In this document: positions 19,301 to 28,325 of the stretch, one piece after another
Layout of the letters: each line of letters begins with the position of its first letter
How positions within the stretch are numbered: position 1 is the stretch's first letter
NCBI GenBank assembly: GCA_035535995.1
Contig: DATLOZ010000009.1
Span: forward strand, 1-64,000
Origin: JANYCO01 sp035535995
GTDB lineage: Bacteria; Bacteroidota; Bacteroidia; Cytophagales; Cytophagaceae
DNA length: 64,000 nt
Direction of reading: 5' to 3'
Notes under the pieces: generated by a model
Seen by the model: the letters and a program-made list of their open reading frames with translations, nothing else
Told to the model about the DNA's origin: nothing
Databases searched by the model: none
Program-made: the position numbers and the translations under genes

Positions 19301-20586
19301 TGTGCCATGTGATAAGCAGGAGCTTTTTCGCCCAGCTTTTGCTTTTTGATGGCCACAGCCTCGTAAAGAGCTTTCTCTGCTTTATCGATTTTATTATTGT
19401 GAAGATACACGTCATACAGTGTAAGCAAAGCATTGGCGCGCCAGAGGTGATCATCAGGTACTACTTCGTGGTCAGAGAGAAATGTTTCGATGCTGCTTTC
19501 TGCTTTTTTCCATTCCTGATTGAGAATATCCCTACGCGTATCAATCAGGTTGTTGCGCTGGTAAGCAAAACTTTTTCTACCATAATATCCCTTGATCTTC
19601 GCATCTACCTCGTCGTTCTTGATCTGGGCTTCTTTATTTTTTTCCAATTCTTTCAACACCGGGATCAGGGATTCTTCAATGGATTGGAGTAAATCGGCAT
19701 CTGGCTTCAGATAACCATTGGCTACCATTTCTGCTTTTCTCAATTTCTTCTCCGCTTCCACGTTATCATCCTTGTCGAGCGCGATCATGGCTTGTAGATA
19801 GAGCGCCTCTGCATAGCATCCTTCTTTAGGACCAATATTTTTCTGGATCCAGTCTTGTGTTTGTTCCAACAAAAGATCTGCTTTTTCATATTCCCCATTT
19901 TCGATCCATACCGATGCTTTTACATTCGACATGGAAGCATAGATCTTTTTGCGCAGTAATATTTCTTCTTTGGAAAATTTCACAGGCTTCTCCTTTCCTT
20001 TCGAATCTTTTATGGTTGTCTGTACAACCAGGTTATCCAGCGTACGCTTCATCAAGGGATCGAGCTCTTGTGCTACCTGATTGAGATAACCGAGACTGGC
20101 GCGGATCCTGACGTAAGAGAGGTTGATCTGGTTGATAAGATATTGATCGGTCAATTTATTTTCTTCAATCAATTTTCGCGCTTGACTGTTATAGCTTTCT
20201 GCAGTTACAAATTCATAATAGGAACAATAAGCATTTGTAATTTCCTGAATCGCGTGTCCATAAAGGTTCGCATCTGTCTTGTCGGCGCTTTGGAGTATTT
20301 TTGCAGATTGATCTATAGAGGATTTATAGTCGGAAAATTTTCCAAGCGCTACATTGAATTTTGCCTGCATGGCTATTGCCCTTGCCTGGTAAAGGCTCTG
20401 ATCGCCAAACTTGGTTTTCACCTGTTCGTTCAGCGTTTTCAGTTTCCCTAATCCTATTTTGTAATCTCCGAGCTGGTAAGAATATTCAACCAAGGCAAAC
20501 GTTTGCTCCCAGTTTACTTCTTTGGCAAAAAGGTTTTGAATGGAGAGTAAAGTGATGGAAAAGCAAAGCAGGAGAAACTTTTTCAT
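16348..20586 (-). CDS. Secreted TPR-CHAT domain protein (putative caspase-like protease)
   Basis: 1412 residues. A signal peptide (FLLLCFSITLLSIQNLFAKE) predicts export. Residues about 30-960 are a long array of TPR-like helical hairpins (many ALGKF, YLKLITGNYIESEVYIKRAI, LGEQNSHTARISYIKGDIAY type units). Residues about 1070-1412 form a CHAT domain. The caspase-type pair is present: His near 1251 in HIATHGFF and Cys near 1326 in VLSACETGLGE. The domain ends with the typical ADAVIMSLFRVND and PKYWGAFLMVGN segments. CHAT domains are caspase-clan proteases usually found with TPR arrays. Export is notable because many studied CHAT proteases are cytoplasmic. It is on the same strand just upstream of the RHS operon; a processing role there is inference. 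Confidence 0.85.
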   Translation of the reverse strand: MKKFLLLCFSITLLSIQNLFAKEVNWEQTFALVEYSYQLGDYKIGLGKLKTLNEQVKTKFGDQSLYQARAIAMQAKFNVALGKFSDYKSSIDQSAKILQSADKTDANLYGHAIQEITNAYCSYYEFVTAESYNSQARKLIEENKLTDQYLINQINLSYVRIRASLGYLNQVAQELDPLMKRTLDNLVVQTTIKDSKGKEKPVKFSKEEILLRKKIYASMSNVKASVWIENGEYEKADLLLEQTQDWIQKNIGPKEGCYAEALYLQAMIALDKDDNVEAEKKLRKAEMVANGYLKPDADLLQSIEESLIPVLKELEKNKEAQIKNDEVDAKIKGYYGRKSFAYQRNNLIDTRRDILNQEWKKAESSIETFLSDHEVVPDDHLWRANALLTLYDVYLHNNKIDKAEKALYEAVAIKKQKLGEKAPAYHMAQLQVAEYDVAYGDQFKASESIYSYSLEQIVKKEIGHKNKYYAGYIYGEITLYLLTDRFDKASTIAREMLTEIENFYTNISVPYSICLQQYANVDIVMGKYPEASIKLEKSQKLFQEKGKRKDRLDQAHTLEGIARLQILQGLYEEAVTTLKRSDKLTRRADHDVNFSSTSDEIIELNIYLGKYSDTEDFLDDLLKSRETKYGANSSTLVHPLNLLGYLKLITGNYIESEVYIKRAIQISKDKFGERSSKYAESVKLLERLYASVGDYEKSETLGEEVVGIARTVYGSNHVFVAEAINELALVKHFNKHSKTEIENLFAESLKIISTNIGENSPIYAEALENNSIFYLETGKLDKASEILDKANAIWVSKLGEQNSHTARISYIKGDIAYLKKNYQEANTQFVKSKTIYAKLFDADHPGYVEALGRSAQMYYCLGDVKNAVASSEETVQKSLVYLDKIFPTLSERGKASYWEKVKNDYEFYKTLAFTHYVTYPDMIGNVYNITLKTKAILLSAAIKVRERILKSGDTTLIKNYQSWIDQKENLTAAYSMSIAQRKENNIDLSKMENDIEELEKVLSEGSDLFASAYEKKIIYEWKDFKKVLKEDEIAIEVVPFRLYDKKFTDTVWYAIMAVSQEVKSNPDFVLLKNGSEMDSKYIRYYSNCIKFDIDDDESYDVYWHPIKSLMKKEYSTIYLSLDGAYNQLNLETIKTPQGELILNKYNLLLLSSTRDLLSRNASKKAGKNKNAVEDKSEKLIVLFGNPIYYPDKIEIAERKTTQLPGAEAEVKALDQLMKNGKWKTEIYLEDQAIEERVKKLSSPRVFHIATHGFFMADAPGVDLLDEVSQKAVQNPLLRSGLLLRNGGYLLSSGNVNEFNKEDGILTSYEAMNLGLDHTELVVLSACETGLGEVKLGEGVYGLQRSFLVAGADAVIMSLFRVNDEITTELMEIFYSKWIQSGDKRKAFVEAKKEISVKYKSPKYWGAFLMVGN

Positions 20587-20729
20587 AATAGGATCATTGA
20601 ATGTTGGAGAAAAGGATAGTCCTTTGTTTTCTAAAAATACGAAAAAAAAATTTAACTCTTCAGTACAGCATTTTACACCTATATGGTTTCTAAAACCTTA
20701 TAAGTGTAACAACAGAATGCATCAGAAAA

Positions 20730-20757
20730 ACAAAGGCCCACCGAAGTGGGCCTTGTT
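20730..20757 (-). terminator. Rho-independent terminator after the GH3 gene
   Basis: AACAAGGCCCAC / GTGGGCCTTTGTT on the minus strand forms a strong GC-rich stem with a TTCG tetraloop, followed by a T-rich run. It lies about 40 bases past the beta-glucosidase stop. Confidence 0.85.
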
Positions 20758-20796
20758 AAATTATTATAAAAGATTAAGAATTATTCTGCATCTGTT

Positions 20797-23100
20797 TTAT
20801 TTATTCTTATAATAAAACCCAGCCACCTGATCTCCTACAAACACTTCAAATCCTCCGTCTTCTGTGATTGTCTTGAGGTCTGCCGCTACAAAAGCAAGGT
20901 CGTCTTTGTTGATTTCAAACGTCACTGTTTTACTTTCTCCGGCTTTCAATTCGATCTTAGTAAATCTTCTCAGCCTACGCTGCGATGGTGTGATCGAGGC
21001 ATACAAATCTCTGGTGAAAAGATCGATGGCAAGTTTACCGTCTCTCTCACCTGTGTTTTGTACATCCACTGTGATCGTTAAATTCTCTTCTCCTATCAAT
21101 GTATCTTTACTCACTTTCAGATTGAAATAAGCAAACGTAGTATAGCTCAAGCCATGGCCAAATGCCCACTGGGGACGGTAGCCGGTAAGTGGAAAAGTGC
21201 CCGGTACAAGCTCTTCTTGTAATTCGGAAAATTTATAATCATAGCTCATGATCATACCGGTGTAGGCAGGATAAGAATAAGGAAGTTTTCCACTCGGATT
21301 GCAATCACCGAAAAGAATATCGGCAAGTGCTTCGCCGCCTTGGCTACCCGGCCAGTAGGCTTGCAGCACGCCTTTCATTCCCGGAATTATTTCTCTCACC
21401 ACTCTTGGTCTTCCTTCGACCAACACAAGAATTACCGGCTTGTTGGTAGCGATGGCGGCTTTCGCTAGCTCCAGCTGGTTGCGGTCCAGGGTCAGATCGA
21501 AAATTGTCCCTGGGGTTTCCGCGTAAGCGTTTTCTCCTAAACATAGTACGATATAATCTGCTTTCTTCGCTTTTGCAGTAAGCAATGCTGCGTCATACTT
21601 TTCTCCTTTTTTAAAAGGCTCTGCGATCGTAGTCACATTTTTTTCTCCGATCTTTTCCGCAATACATTGCGCGATCGTTTTGTAAGAAGCAGGATATTTA
21701 TCCCCTTCATTTCCCTGCCAGGTATAGGACCAGCAGCCGTTCAGCGCAGACACGCTCGTAGCAGCCGGACCAGCAACCAGGATTTTTTTATCTTTAGATA
21801 AAGGCAATACTGGATTGCCTTTGATGGAATCATTTTTCAAAAGCGTGATCGCTTCTCTTGCTGCTTCCAGGGCAATGGCTTTGTATTCTGGTAAACCGAA
21901 ATTCTTTTTTGCTTCTTCTTCTGCAAATGGATTGTCGAACAATCCTGTTTTAAATTTTACGTCCAAAATACGCGCCACCGATTCGTCAATTCTTTTTTCG
22001 CTGATCGTTCCTTCCTTTACAAGTTCGAGCAGAAGATTGCAAAAGGAATAATCATGCGGCACCATGCTCATGTCGATGCCCGCTTCAATAGCCATACGTA
22101 CGGCTTCTTTCGGAGTGGAAGCAACTTTGTGGCGTTCATGCAAACGGATGATATCTTCCCAATCCGTTACTGCAATCCCTGTAAATCCCAATTCTTTTCT
22201 TAGCACATCGGTCAACAAATATTTATTGGCGTGTACCGGCACTCCGTTGATCTCTCCTGAATTGATCATCACGGTAGAAGCGCCCGCGGCCACAGCGGCT
22301 TTGAATTGCGGAAGGTAGTATTCCCTTAATTGAATTTCAGAAATATAAGCAGGTGTCCTGTCCTTACCAGACGCGGGATTGGAGTATCCGATAAAATGTT
22401 TCATACAAGAAGCTACTGACGTGATCTTGTCGAGGCCATCTCCTTCGTAAGCAGTAATAGTAGCCGCTCCCATTTGTGCGATGATGTAAGGATCTTCGCC
22501 AAAGGTCTCCGGGAAGCGCGACCAGAGCGGTTGGCGTGCAATGTCGAGCACCGGGTCAAAGTTCCAGCGAATCCCGGAAGCTCTCGTTTCTTTGGCTGTC
22601 ACTTTGGAAGCCGCTTTCACCAGTTCCACATTGCGCGAAGCAGCTTCGGCGATGTTGTGCGGAAACAATGTAGACTCTTGCGTGTAGGTAGCTCCATGGA
22701 TGGCGTCAATTCCATATAGTACCGGAATTTTATGAGGTGTTTTCATCGCCGCCTGCTGGATCGTATTGATGATAGTGATCCATTGATCAACCGTGCGGGC
22801 GTAAGGCACTACATTGAGAATTGATCCTACCTTGTATTTCAATACTGCAGTGTCCAGCAAGGCTGAATCAATAGCCGCGTCTTTACTTTGGTAGCCATCT
22901 TTGAGAATGACATTCAAATTGACCTGTGTCATTTGTCCTATCTTTTCTTCCAAAGACATCTTACTCAACAATTCGCTCACTCTTGGATCCATGGTGTTTG
23001 CAGCGGTGGAAGGAACAGCGACTTTTTTTTCCGTTCCTTTGGTACAGGAAACTAAAAAGATCAAAGCCAGCGCCTTCGTTACAAAGGTTAATCTTCTCAT
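20797..23100 (-). CDS. Glycoside hydrolase family 3 beta-glucosidase, lipoprotein
   Basis: 767 residues from the ATG at 23100, chosen because it places the lipobox signal (TKALALIFLVSCTKG) at the N-terminus; a longer in-frame extension lacks support. Family GH3 domains are all visible: the TIM-barrel domain (LYGIDAIHGATYTQESTLFP, WNFDPVLDIARQPLWSRFPE), the nucleophile Asp near residue 311 in AVTDWEDI, the second alpha/beta domain (LVAGPAATSVSALNGCWSYT, ILVLVEGRPRV) and the C-terminal fibronectin-like domain (GYRPQWAFGHGLSYTTF, DVQNTGERDG). It probably removes glucose from beta-glucans or cellodextrins at the outer membrane or periplasm. A good promoter lies at 23184-23214 and a strong terminator follows. 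It stands alone, with no sugar-transport genes beside it. Confidence 0.93.
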   Translation of the reverse strand: MRRLTFVTKALALIFLVSCTKGTEKKVAVPSTAANTMDPRVSELLSKMSLEEKIGQMTQVNLNVILKDGYQSKDAAIDSALLDTAVLKYKVGSILNVVPYARTVDQWITIINTIQQAAMKTPHKIPVLYGIDAIHGATYTQESTLFPHNIAEAASRNVELVKAASKVTAKETRASGIRWNFDPVLDIARQPLWSRFPETFGEDPYIIAQMGAATITAYEGDGLDKITSVASCMKHFIGYSNPASGKDRTPAYISEIQLREYYLPQFKAAVAAGASTVMINSGEINGVPVHANKYLLTDVLRKELGFTGIAVTDWEDIIRLHERHKVASTPKEAVRMAIEAGIDMSMVPHDYSFCNLLLELVKEGTISEKRIDESVARILDVKFKTGLFDNPFAEEEAKKNFGLPEYKAIALEAAREAITLLKNDSIKGNPVLPLSKDKKILVAGPAATSVSALNGCWSYTWQGNEGDKYPASYKTIAQCIAEKIGEKNVTTIAEPFKKGEKYDAALLTAKAKKADYIVLCLGENAYAETPGTIFDLTLDRNQLELAKAAIATNKPVILVLVEGRPRVVREIIPGMKGVLQAYWPGSQGGEALADILFGDCNPSGKLPYSYPAYTGMIMSYDYKFSELQEELVPGTFPLTGYRPQWAFGHGLSYTTFAYFNLKVSKDTLIGEENLTITVDVQNTGERDGKLAIDLFTRDLYASITPSQRRLRRFTKIELKAGESKTVTFEINKDDLAFVAADLKTITEDGGFEVFVGDQVAGFYYKNK

Positions 23101-23183
23101 AAATACAATTTTACAGTTACTTAGGTTTACAATCTTCAATTTACCATATTTTGTATTAGTTAATTCACATAATACAAGCGTTA

Positions 23184-23214
23184 CAAATGTATTTGAATAT
23201 TTGCTTACTAGCAA
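23184..23214 (-). promoter_or_regulatory. Bacteroidota-type promoter for the GH3 gene
   Basis: On the minus strand TTG (23214-23212), a 20-base spacer and TACATTTG (23191-23184) match the Bacteroidota -33/-7 pattern TTG-N19-20-TAnnTTTG. The implied start of transcription is about 75 bases before the ATG. Confidence 0.6.
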
Positions 23215-23426
23215 GGTTTTTGGTTGCTTTATTTATCTATAAAAAACTGAATATCAGATAAATAACAACTATTAAAATTATATAAAATACTTAAAATGTC
23301 CATTTGGATGGAAGTAAAGAATTCATTTAGAATGGTTTGAGGAAATATGAAAAACAGCGTCAGAAAAGTTTTAGGAAACGGAAGAAAGCAAAAAATAACG
23401 CATGAGTGCCAATTGAAATAATCACT

Positions 23427-23483
23427 AAAAGACAAATACCAAATTCCAATTAACAATTTTTGGGAATTTGGTATCTGTCTTTT
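23427..23483 (-). repeat. Long inverted repeat after comB, terminator-like
   Basis: A 21-base arm (23427-23447) pairs with 23463-23483 with one mismatch around a 15-base loop. On the minus strand it ends the comB transcript about 40 bases after the stop and is flanked by A/T runs. The core ACCAAATTCC resembles the inverted repeat after def (56366-56427), so it may be a dispersed element reused as a terminator. Confidence 0.6.
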
Positions 23484-23524
23484 GGAATTTTAATCAATTC
23501 CTCTGTCAGGGTTATACCTGAATC

Positions 23525-24250
23525 TTAAAGTTCTGCGTATGTTTTTTCCCGGATCACCAGTTCACCGTCTTTCAACACAGGAATAATATCATACACATCG
23601 CGCTGAAGACAGAAGTCGATGTCTTTGATGATTGAAAGTCCTTTGAGACGTTTGGCGTGGGAAGAATTTTTCAGGAAACCCATCATATCGTCTTTCGCCA
23701 TGCGATAAAGCGCTACGGCTGCGATGGCCGAATCGTTTTCAGAATCAAAAGCATTGCCCAACAATTCGATCAATGCTCCTGCAAAAAGTGTGTCTTCGAG
23801 ATTTACTCTACCTTTCCATCCTGCACACAAGATCATCACATCGTGCGGCTGATTGATCAGGTAATTAGCCACCGAGCTGATGTTTAAAAAAGATCCTACT
23901 ACTACTTCTTCTGCTTCCACCGAGCGTGTAATTGCTAGTGTACCATTGGTAGTGGTAACGGCAAGTTTTTTTCCGGCAAGGCTTTTATCCATATATGTAA
24001 AAGGGGAGTTTCCGAAATCAAATCCATCCACTGTTTTACCATCTCTTTCTGCTGCTGCCAGGTAGCCGCTATCTTTTAAGCATTGGCATTCTTCTACGGA
24101 AGCTACCGGTGTAATACTTTGAATGCCGTGAGCCAGCGCCGTGGTCATCACCGAAGTGGCGCGCAGAATATCTACTACTACTACTATTTTATTTTCAACT
24201 CCGTATGTTTTTACCAGATCGGGAGTGAGGCAAACTTCAACGTTCTTCAT
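23525..24250 (-). CDS. comB: 2-phosphosulfolactate phosphatase family protein (ComB)
   Basis: 241 residues, full ComB length. Signature segments include VVVDILRATSVMTTALAHG, AAERDGKTVDGFDFGNSPF, VTTTNGTLAI and LCAGWKGRVNLEDTLFAGAL. ComB removes phosphate from 2-phosphosulfolactate in the coenzyme M pathway of archaea; in Bacteroidota it probably works elsewhere, perhaps in sulfonate metabolism, since ComA and ComC are not seen here. It follows gcvT after 26 bases and lies in the rnhB-gcvT-comB run on the minus strand. The family is clear; the physiological role is uncertain. Confidence 0.85.
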   Translation of the reverse strand: MKNVEVCLTPDLVKTYGVENKIVVVVDILRATSVMTTALAHGIQSITPVASVEECQCLKDSGYLAAAERDGKTVDGFDFGNSPFTYMDKSLAGKKLAVTTTNGTLAITRSVEAEEVVVGSFLNISSVANYLINQPHDVMILCAGWKGRVNLEDTLFAGALIELLGNAFDSENDSAIAAVALYRMAKDDMMGFLKNSSHAKRLKGLSIIKDIDFCLQRDVYDIIPVLKDGELVIREKTYAEL

Positions 24251-24276
24251 ATTCGTCAGTAATTAGTAAGGGTAAT

Positions 24277-25380
24277 TTATTTTTTCAGAAAAGGCATTTT
24301 TACTATCTGCGCTTTGTATGGATTATTCCGGATATTGATGAAAATTTCTTTTCCCGGTTGTGCATATTCAACTTCTACATAGCCTATCCCTATTGCTTTT
24401 GATAAGCTTGGCGATTGTGTACCGGAAGTAACGGTGCCAATAGGTTGTGAATGTTCGTTCATAATTTCATAATGCCCACGTGCAATACCGCGGTCAATCA
24501 TTTCAAACCCGACCAGTTTTTTCTTCACGCCATTTTCTTTCTGACTACGAAGTAAATCTGAATCGATAAAATCTTTGGTGAACTTGGTGATCCAACCCAA
24601 ACCGGCTTGTATTGGAGAAGTCGTGTCGTCTATATCGTTTCCGTACAGGCAGTAGCCCATCTCCAGTCTAAGCGTATCGCGGGCTCCAAGCCCAATTGGT
24701 TTGATCCCGAATTCCGCGCCGGCTTCGAAAATTTTGTTCCATACCATTTCAGCATCGGAAGCTTTTAGAAATAACTCAAATCCACCTGCTCCAGTATATC
24801 CTGTGTTGGAGATCAACACATTTTCAGAACCGGCAATATTACCGGTAGTAAAAGAGTAGTAAGGAATTTCAGCTAGATTTACGTCAGTAAGTTTTTGAAG
24901 GGTTTCAACCGATTTCGGTCCTTGCACGGCAAACAAACAGATCTTCGCCGAAAGATCGATCATCTTTGCTTTTTCAGAATTATTTTGTTTGATCCAGTTC
25001 CAATCTTTTTCAATATTAGAAGCATTCACCACGATCAAATATTCTTTTTCGGCCGTGCGGTAAACGATGATATCGTCTACAATTCCACCTTTGCCATTTG
25101 GGAAACAAGAATATTGTGCTTTTCCTATTTCCAATACCGAAGCGTCGTTGGTAGTGATCTTTTGAATAAGCGCAAGAGCCTTATCACCGGAAAGTACAAA
25201 TTCCCCCATATGAGAAACGTCGAAAACACCTACGGAATTCCGAACCGTGCTGTGTTCTTCCACATCCGAGCTGTAACGCACTGGCATATTAAACCCTGCG
25301 AAAGGTACCATCTTGGCACCAAGCTTTTCATGTAGATCGTTGAGGGGGACTTTTTTAAGTACAGTCTGTATAGTTTCCAT
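24277..25380 (-). CDS. gcvT: Glycine cleavage system aminomethyltransferase (T protein)
   Basis: About 367 residues from the ATG at 25380; longer in-frame starts add a hydrophobic stretch foreign to the family. The protein transfers the methylene group from the lipoyl H protein to tetrahydrofolate, releasing ammonia. Family marks are [71 protein letters not shown] and IGIGYVEV. Full length with N-terminal folate-binding and C-terminal barrel parts. The other gcv genes are not in the window, so the system is split. Located between rnhB and comB on the same strand. Confidence 0.95.
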   Translation of the reverse strand: METIQTVLKKVPLNDLHEKLGAKMVPFAGFNMPVRYSSDVEEHSTVRNSVGVFDVSHMGEFVLSGDKALALIQKITTNDASVLEIGKAQYSCFPNGKGGIVDDIIVYRTAEKEYLIVVNASNIEKDWNWIKQNNSEKAKMIDLSAKICLFAVQGPKSVETLQKLTDVNLAEIPYYSFTTGNIAGSENVLISNTGYTGAGGFELFLKASDAEMVWNKIFEAGAEFGIKPIGLGARDTLRLEMGYCLYGNDIDDTTSPIQAGLGWITKFTKDFIDSDLLRSQKENGVKKKLVGFEMIDRGIARGHYEIMNEHSQPIGTVTSGTQSPSLSKAIGIGYVEVEYAQPGKEIFINIRNNPYKAQIVKMPFLKK

Positions 25381-25451
25381 TGTCATAAAAAGTAAAAATA
25401 CAATAAAATACAATTCCTTCTAAATGAAATGCCTTTATTTAATACAAGTTC

Positions 25452-26048
25452 TTAGAATATTTCCAATTGACTTGACTTAACATTAAAAGAAAGGCGATGA
25501 AGTGGGGAATAACCATATTTTTCAATAGAAGTTCTGTGAAATTCGGTGGCATAGCCCATATTATGTTCCCAGCCGTATTGTGGGTATTCTACGGCCAACC
25601 GAGTCATTAGATCATCACGATAAGTTTTGGCTAGAATGGAAGCCGCTGCGATGGCCAGGTAGAGCCCATCTCCCTGGATCACACATTCATGAGGAATTTC
25701 TTTGTATTTTTTAAAACGGTTTCCGTCTATTAGAAGAAGTTCAGGCTGCGTGTGCAGCTTATCCAGCGCATCATGCATGGCTCTGAAGGAAGCATTCAGA
25801 ATATTGATCTCGTCGATGATTTTTTCCGAAACTTCTGCAACCGCGAAACATAAGGCGTCTCTTTCGATATCAATCCTTAATTCCTCTCGCTGTTTAGCAG
25901 TCAGCTTTTTGGAATCGTTCAGGCCTTTGTGCTTATATCCTTTTGGCAAGATCACAGCGGCGGCTACTACTGGGCCCGCCAGGCATCCGCGCCCGGCTTC
26001 GTCCAGACCGGCTTCTACTTTGTCTTTAGTGAAAGAGGATTTAAGCAT
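25452..26048 (-). CDS. rnhB: Ribonuclease HII
   Basis: 198 residues, normal for the family. RNase HII cuts RNA in RNA-DNA hybrids and single ribonucleotides in DNA. The catalytic Asp-Glu pair is in GLDEAGRGCLAGPV near residues 16-17. Other motifs are GLNDSKKLTAKQRE, LLIDGNRF and AIAAASILAKTYRDDLM. First gene of the rnhB-gcvT-comB run. A TATCTTTG box lies only 5 bases before the ATG, too close for a normal leader, so I do not assign it as promoter. Confidence 0.96.
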   Translation of the reverse strand: MLKSSFTKDKVEAGLDEAGRGCLAGPVVAAAVILPKGYKHKGLNDSKKLTAKQREELRIDIERDALCFAVAEVSEKIIDEINILNASFRAMHDALDKLHTQPELLLIDGNRFKKYKEIPHECVIQGDGLYLAIAAASILAKTYRDDLMTRLAVEYPQYGWEHNMGYATEFHRTSIEKYGYSPLHRLSFNVKSSQLEIF

Positions 26049-26223
26049 CTTTCAAAGATAGTTTTTTTATAGGAAAATCTGGTGGTAGGTTTTCCTCAAA
26101 TTAATCACAATGTTAGTTATGAATAATTGTTTTATGCTTGATTTAGAAATTTTACAAAATAATGGAATATGCGAAATTCCAGATGTAAGAATTTATAATT
26201 CAAACATTCATAACTCATAACCC

Positions 26224-28146
26224 CTATAACACTTTAAATTCTATACGCCGGTTCTTCGCTCTGTTTTCCTCACTGTTGTTGGGCGCTACAGGTTTAGTTT
26301 CGCCGTATCCTTTGTATTTTAATTTTGAAGCAGGGATACCTGCACTTACAAGATAATCGTAAACTGCTTTTGCTCTTTTTTGCGAAAGCTCAAGATTGCT
26401 GGCATCCGAACCTACATCATCGGTATGGCCGCCAAGCTCGATGGATACCGTCGGGTTTACATTCATGAAGGCTACGATCTTATCCAACTCTGCGGTAGAT
26501 TTGTCTTCCAGCTCGTATGAATTTTCTTCGAAGAAAATATTATTCAATACTACCGAAGAACCCTGTTTGATCGGATTCAGATAAACATCCAACGTAAATG
26601 GATTAAAGGCTGATGGATTTTTATAATCGAGAAAACTGCTTAAAAATAAATATCCTTCCTTGCTTACATTCAGCGCGTATTCGCTTCCTTCCGTTAACAC
26701 GATCATATATTCACCAGTTACCGCGTCTGCATTTACCTGTTGCTTTACCTGGTTTGTTTTCAGGTCAATCACTTCCACACTGGCGGAGATTTTTTTCTTG
26801 GTCACTGCATCGTATACGGTTCCCTTTGCATAGGTACTTTTATTTTCCTCCTGAAGTTCTTTCGGTATATCAAATTCGTAAATCGTAGAAGGCGGATTGA
26901 TCGGTACTTTCTTGTCGTAGATATAATAATATCCTTTTGCACCGTCTACCGTGATAAACAGCGTTCCTTCATGATCAGACGTATTGATCGGGTAACCTAC
27001 ATTTTTCGGAAGCGACCATTCGTTTCCGATTTTTTTAGAATAGAAAATATCATACCCTCCCATGCCAGGAAGTTCGTTGGAAGAATAGTAAAGTGTATTC
27101 CCATTTGCGTGAATAAAAGGCGCAACCTCGTCTCCCTTTGTATTGATGCCTGCTCCCATATTTTGCGCTTTAGACCAGGAACCGTTTTTCACCAGTTTGG
27201 AATACCAAAGATCCATTCTCCCTTGTCCGCCGGGACGTTCGGAAGAGAAATACAAAGTTCTGCCATCTGCCGAAAGAGAAGGTTCGGAATCCCAGGCACC
27301 GGAATTGATCTCTCTGCCCATGTTTACAGGTTCGCTCCACTCCTCTCCTTCGCGGTAAGAAATATAAAGATCGCACCCCCCCACAGCATCCGGGCGGTTG
27401 CAAGCAGCGAATACCAGCGCTCTTCCGTCGGCCGACATAGTAGGTGCTCCCTCGTCCATCGGAGTATTTATTTTATCTGAAATAGAAACAGGATGTGTCC
27501 ACTCGCCATTTACTTTTTTGGAGATCATAATATCTCCTTTTGCATTACGCTCCGGTGTACGGATCACGTAGTAGATCATTGTTTGCTGATCGGCAGTGAG
27601 AATCGGATAAGCTTGTACGTGAAAATTATTGATCGTAGAACTCATCTTTATCGGTTTGAAATCCAACGGATGTTTTTTGGCTTCGATCGCAAAATCGCAA
27701 TTTTTACTTCCGTGGTCTGATAGTTCTACCAGCTGCTTATCATCCGGATGTACGCGAAGTACCATTTCATAATATTTTTTTGCTTCGTCGTATTGTCCAT
27801 CGGAAAAACTGTAATCGGCCAGGGTATAATAAGCCAGCGCCATTGGTTTATAATCAGGCTTTAACTCAGCGGCTTTTTTGAAAGCGTTTCTTGCTTTTTC
27901 TTTATCTCCGAAAAGTTTATGGATGGCGCCTAGTCTCATATAGGCCTCTACAAAATTAGGGTCTTTGTCAATAGCGCTATACAAAGCTTGTTTGGCATCG
28001 TCAAACTTCCTTGCCTGGATCAGTTGATCGGCCAGCTGATAATTCTGGATCGCTTTTTTATTAGTTGTGCTCAGGGTTTGTGCGAATGCATGCCCGGTGG
28101 TCAGAAAAAATAAAGCGAGGTAAATAAAAAACTTGTAACGCATCAT
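26224..28146 (-). CDS. PorE-like OmpA family protein (TPR, propeller, CRD, OmpA)
   Basis: 640 residues from the ATG at 28146 (a second ATG follows directly). Signal peptide YLALFFLTTGHAFAQ. Domains in order: TPR repeats (about 30-150), a PD40/WD40-like propeller (about 175-420; TMSADGRALVFAACNRPD, PSLSADGRTLYFSSERPGGQ), a carboxypeptidase-regulatory-like beta domain (about 440-525; AKGTVYDAVTKKKISASVEV), and a C-terminal OmpA peptidoglycan-binding domain with GHTDDVGSDASNLELSQKRA. This order matches PorE, a type IX secretion component that binds peptidoglycan. Bacteroidota often carry several paralogues, so whether this is the T9SS copy is open. Monocistronic or followed by unrelated rnhB. 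Confidence 0.85.
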   Translation of the reverse strand: MMRYKFFIYLALFFLTTGHAFAQTLSTTNKKAIQNYQLADQLIQARKFDDAKQALYSAIDKDPNFVEAYMRLGAIHKLFGDKEKARNAFKKAAELKPDYKPMALAYYTLADYSFSDGQYDEAKKYYEMVLRVHPDDKQLVELSDHGSKNCDFAIEAKKHPLDFKPIKMSSTINNFHVQAYPILTADQQTMIYYVIRTPERNAKGDIMISKKVNGEWTHPVSISDKINTPMDEGAPTMSADGRALVFAACNRPDAVGGCDLYISYREGEEWSEPVNMGREINSGAWDSEPSLSADGRTLYFSSERPGGQGRMDLWYSKLVKNGSWSKAQNMGAGINTKGDEVAPFIHANGNTLYYSSNELPGMGGYDIFYSKKIGNEWSLPKNVGYPINTSDHEGTLFITVDGAKGYYYIYDKKVPINPPSTIYEFDIPKELQEENKSTYAKGTVYDAVTKKKISASVEVIDLKTNQVKQQVNADAVTGEYMIVLTEGSEYALNVSKEGYLFLSSFLDYKNPSAFNPFTLDVYLNPIKQGSSVVLNNIFFEENSYELEDKSTAELDKIVAFMNVNPTVSIELGGHTDDVGSDASNLELSQKRAKAVYDYLVSAGIPASKLKYKGYGETKPVAPNNSEENRAKNRRIEFKVL

Positions 28147-28277
28147 AATCTTTAATCGTATACTTCTGATAAGTTCTACAAAATACAACTTTTATCGGTT
28201 TAAGCGAAATCAAAACCGTGCATTGGCGCCAAAAGCCTATCCATTCCTGTTGTTCCTACCAAACCTAGTTTATATAT

Positions 28278-28309
28278 AAAAAGGGAGATCTTACAACGAC
28301 TCCCTTTTT
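28278..28309 (-). terminator. Terminator hairpin after queE
   Basis: AAAAAGGGAG (28278-28287) pairs perfectly with CTCCCTTTTT (28300-28309), loop 12 bases, with A/T runs on both sides. It follows the folD-queE transcript. Confidence 0.8.
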
Positions 28310-28325
28310 CTTTAGGTTGATATGA

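Noticed and set aside
16348..20586. TPR-CHAT protein as a CRISPR-linked protease (Csx29-type)
   Set aside because: No CRISPR array, Cas gene or repeat array is in the window, and the protein has a signal peptide.
26053..26060. TATCTTTG box as rnhB promoter
   Set aside because: It is only 5 bases from the ATG, leaving no room for a normal leader, and there is no -33 partner.
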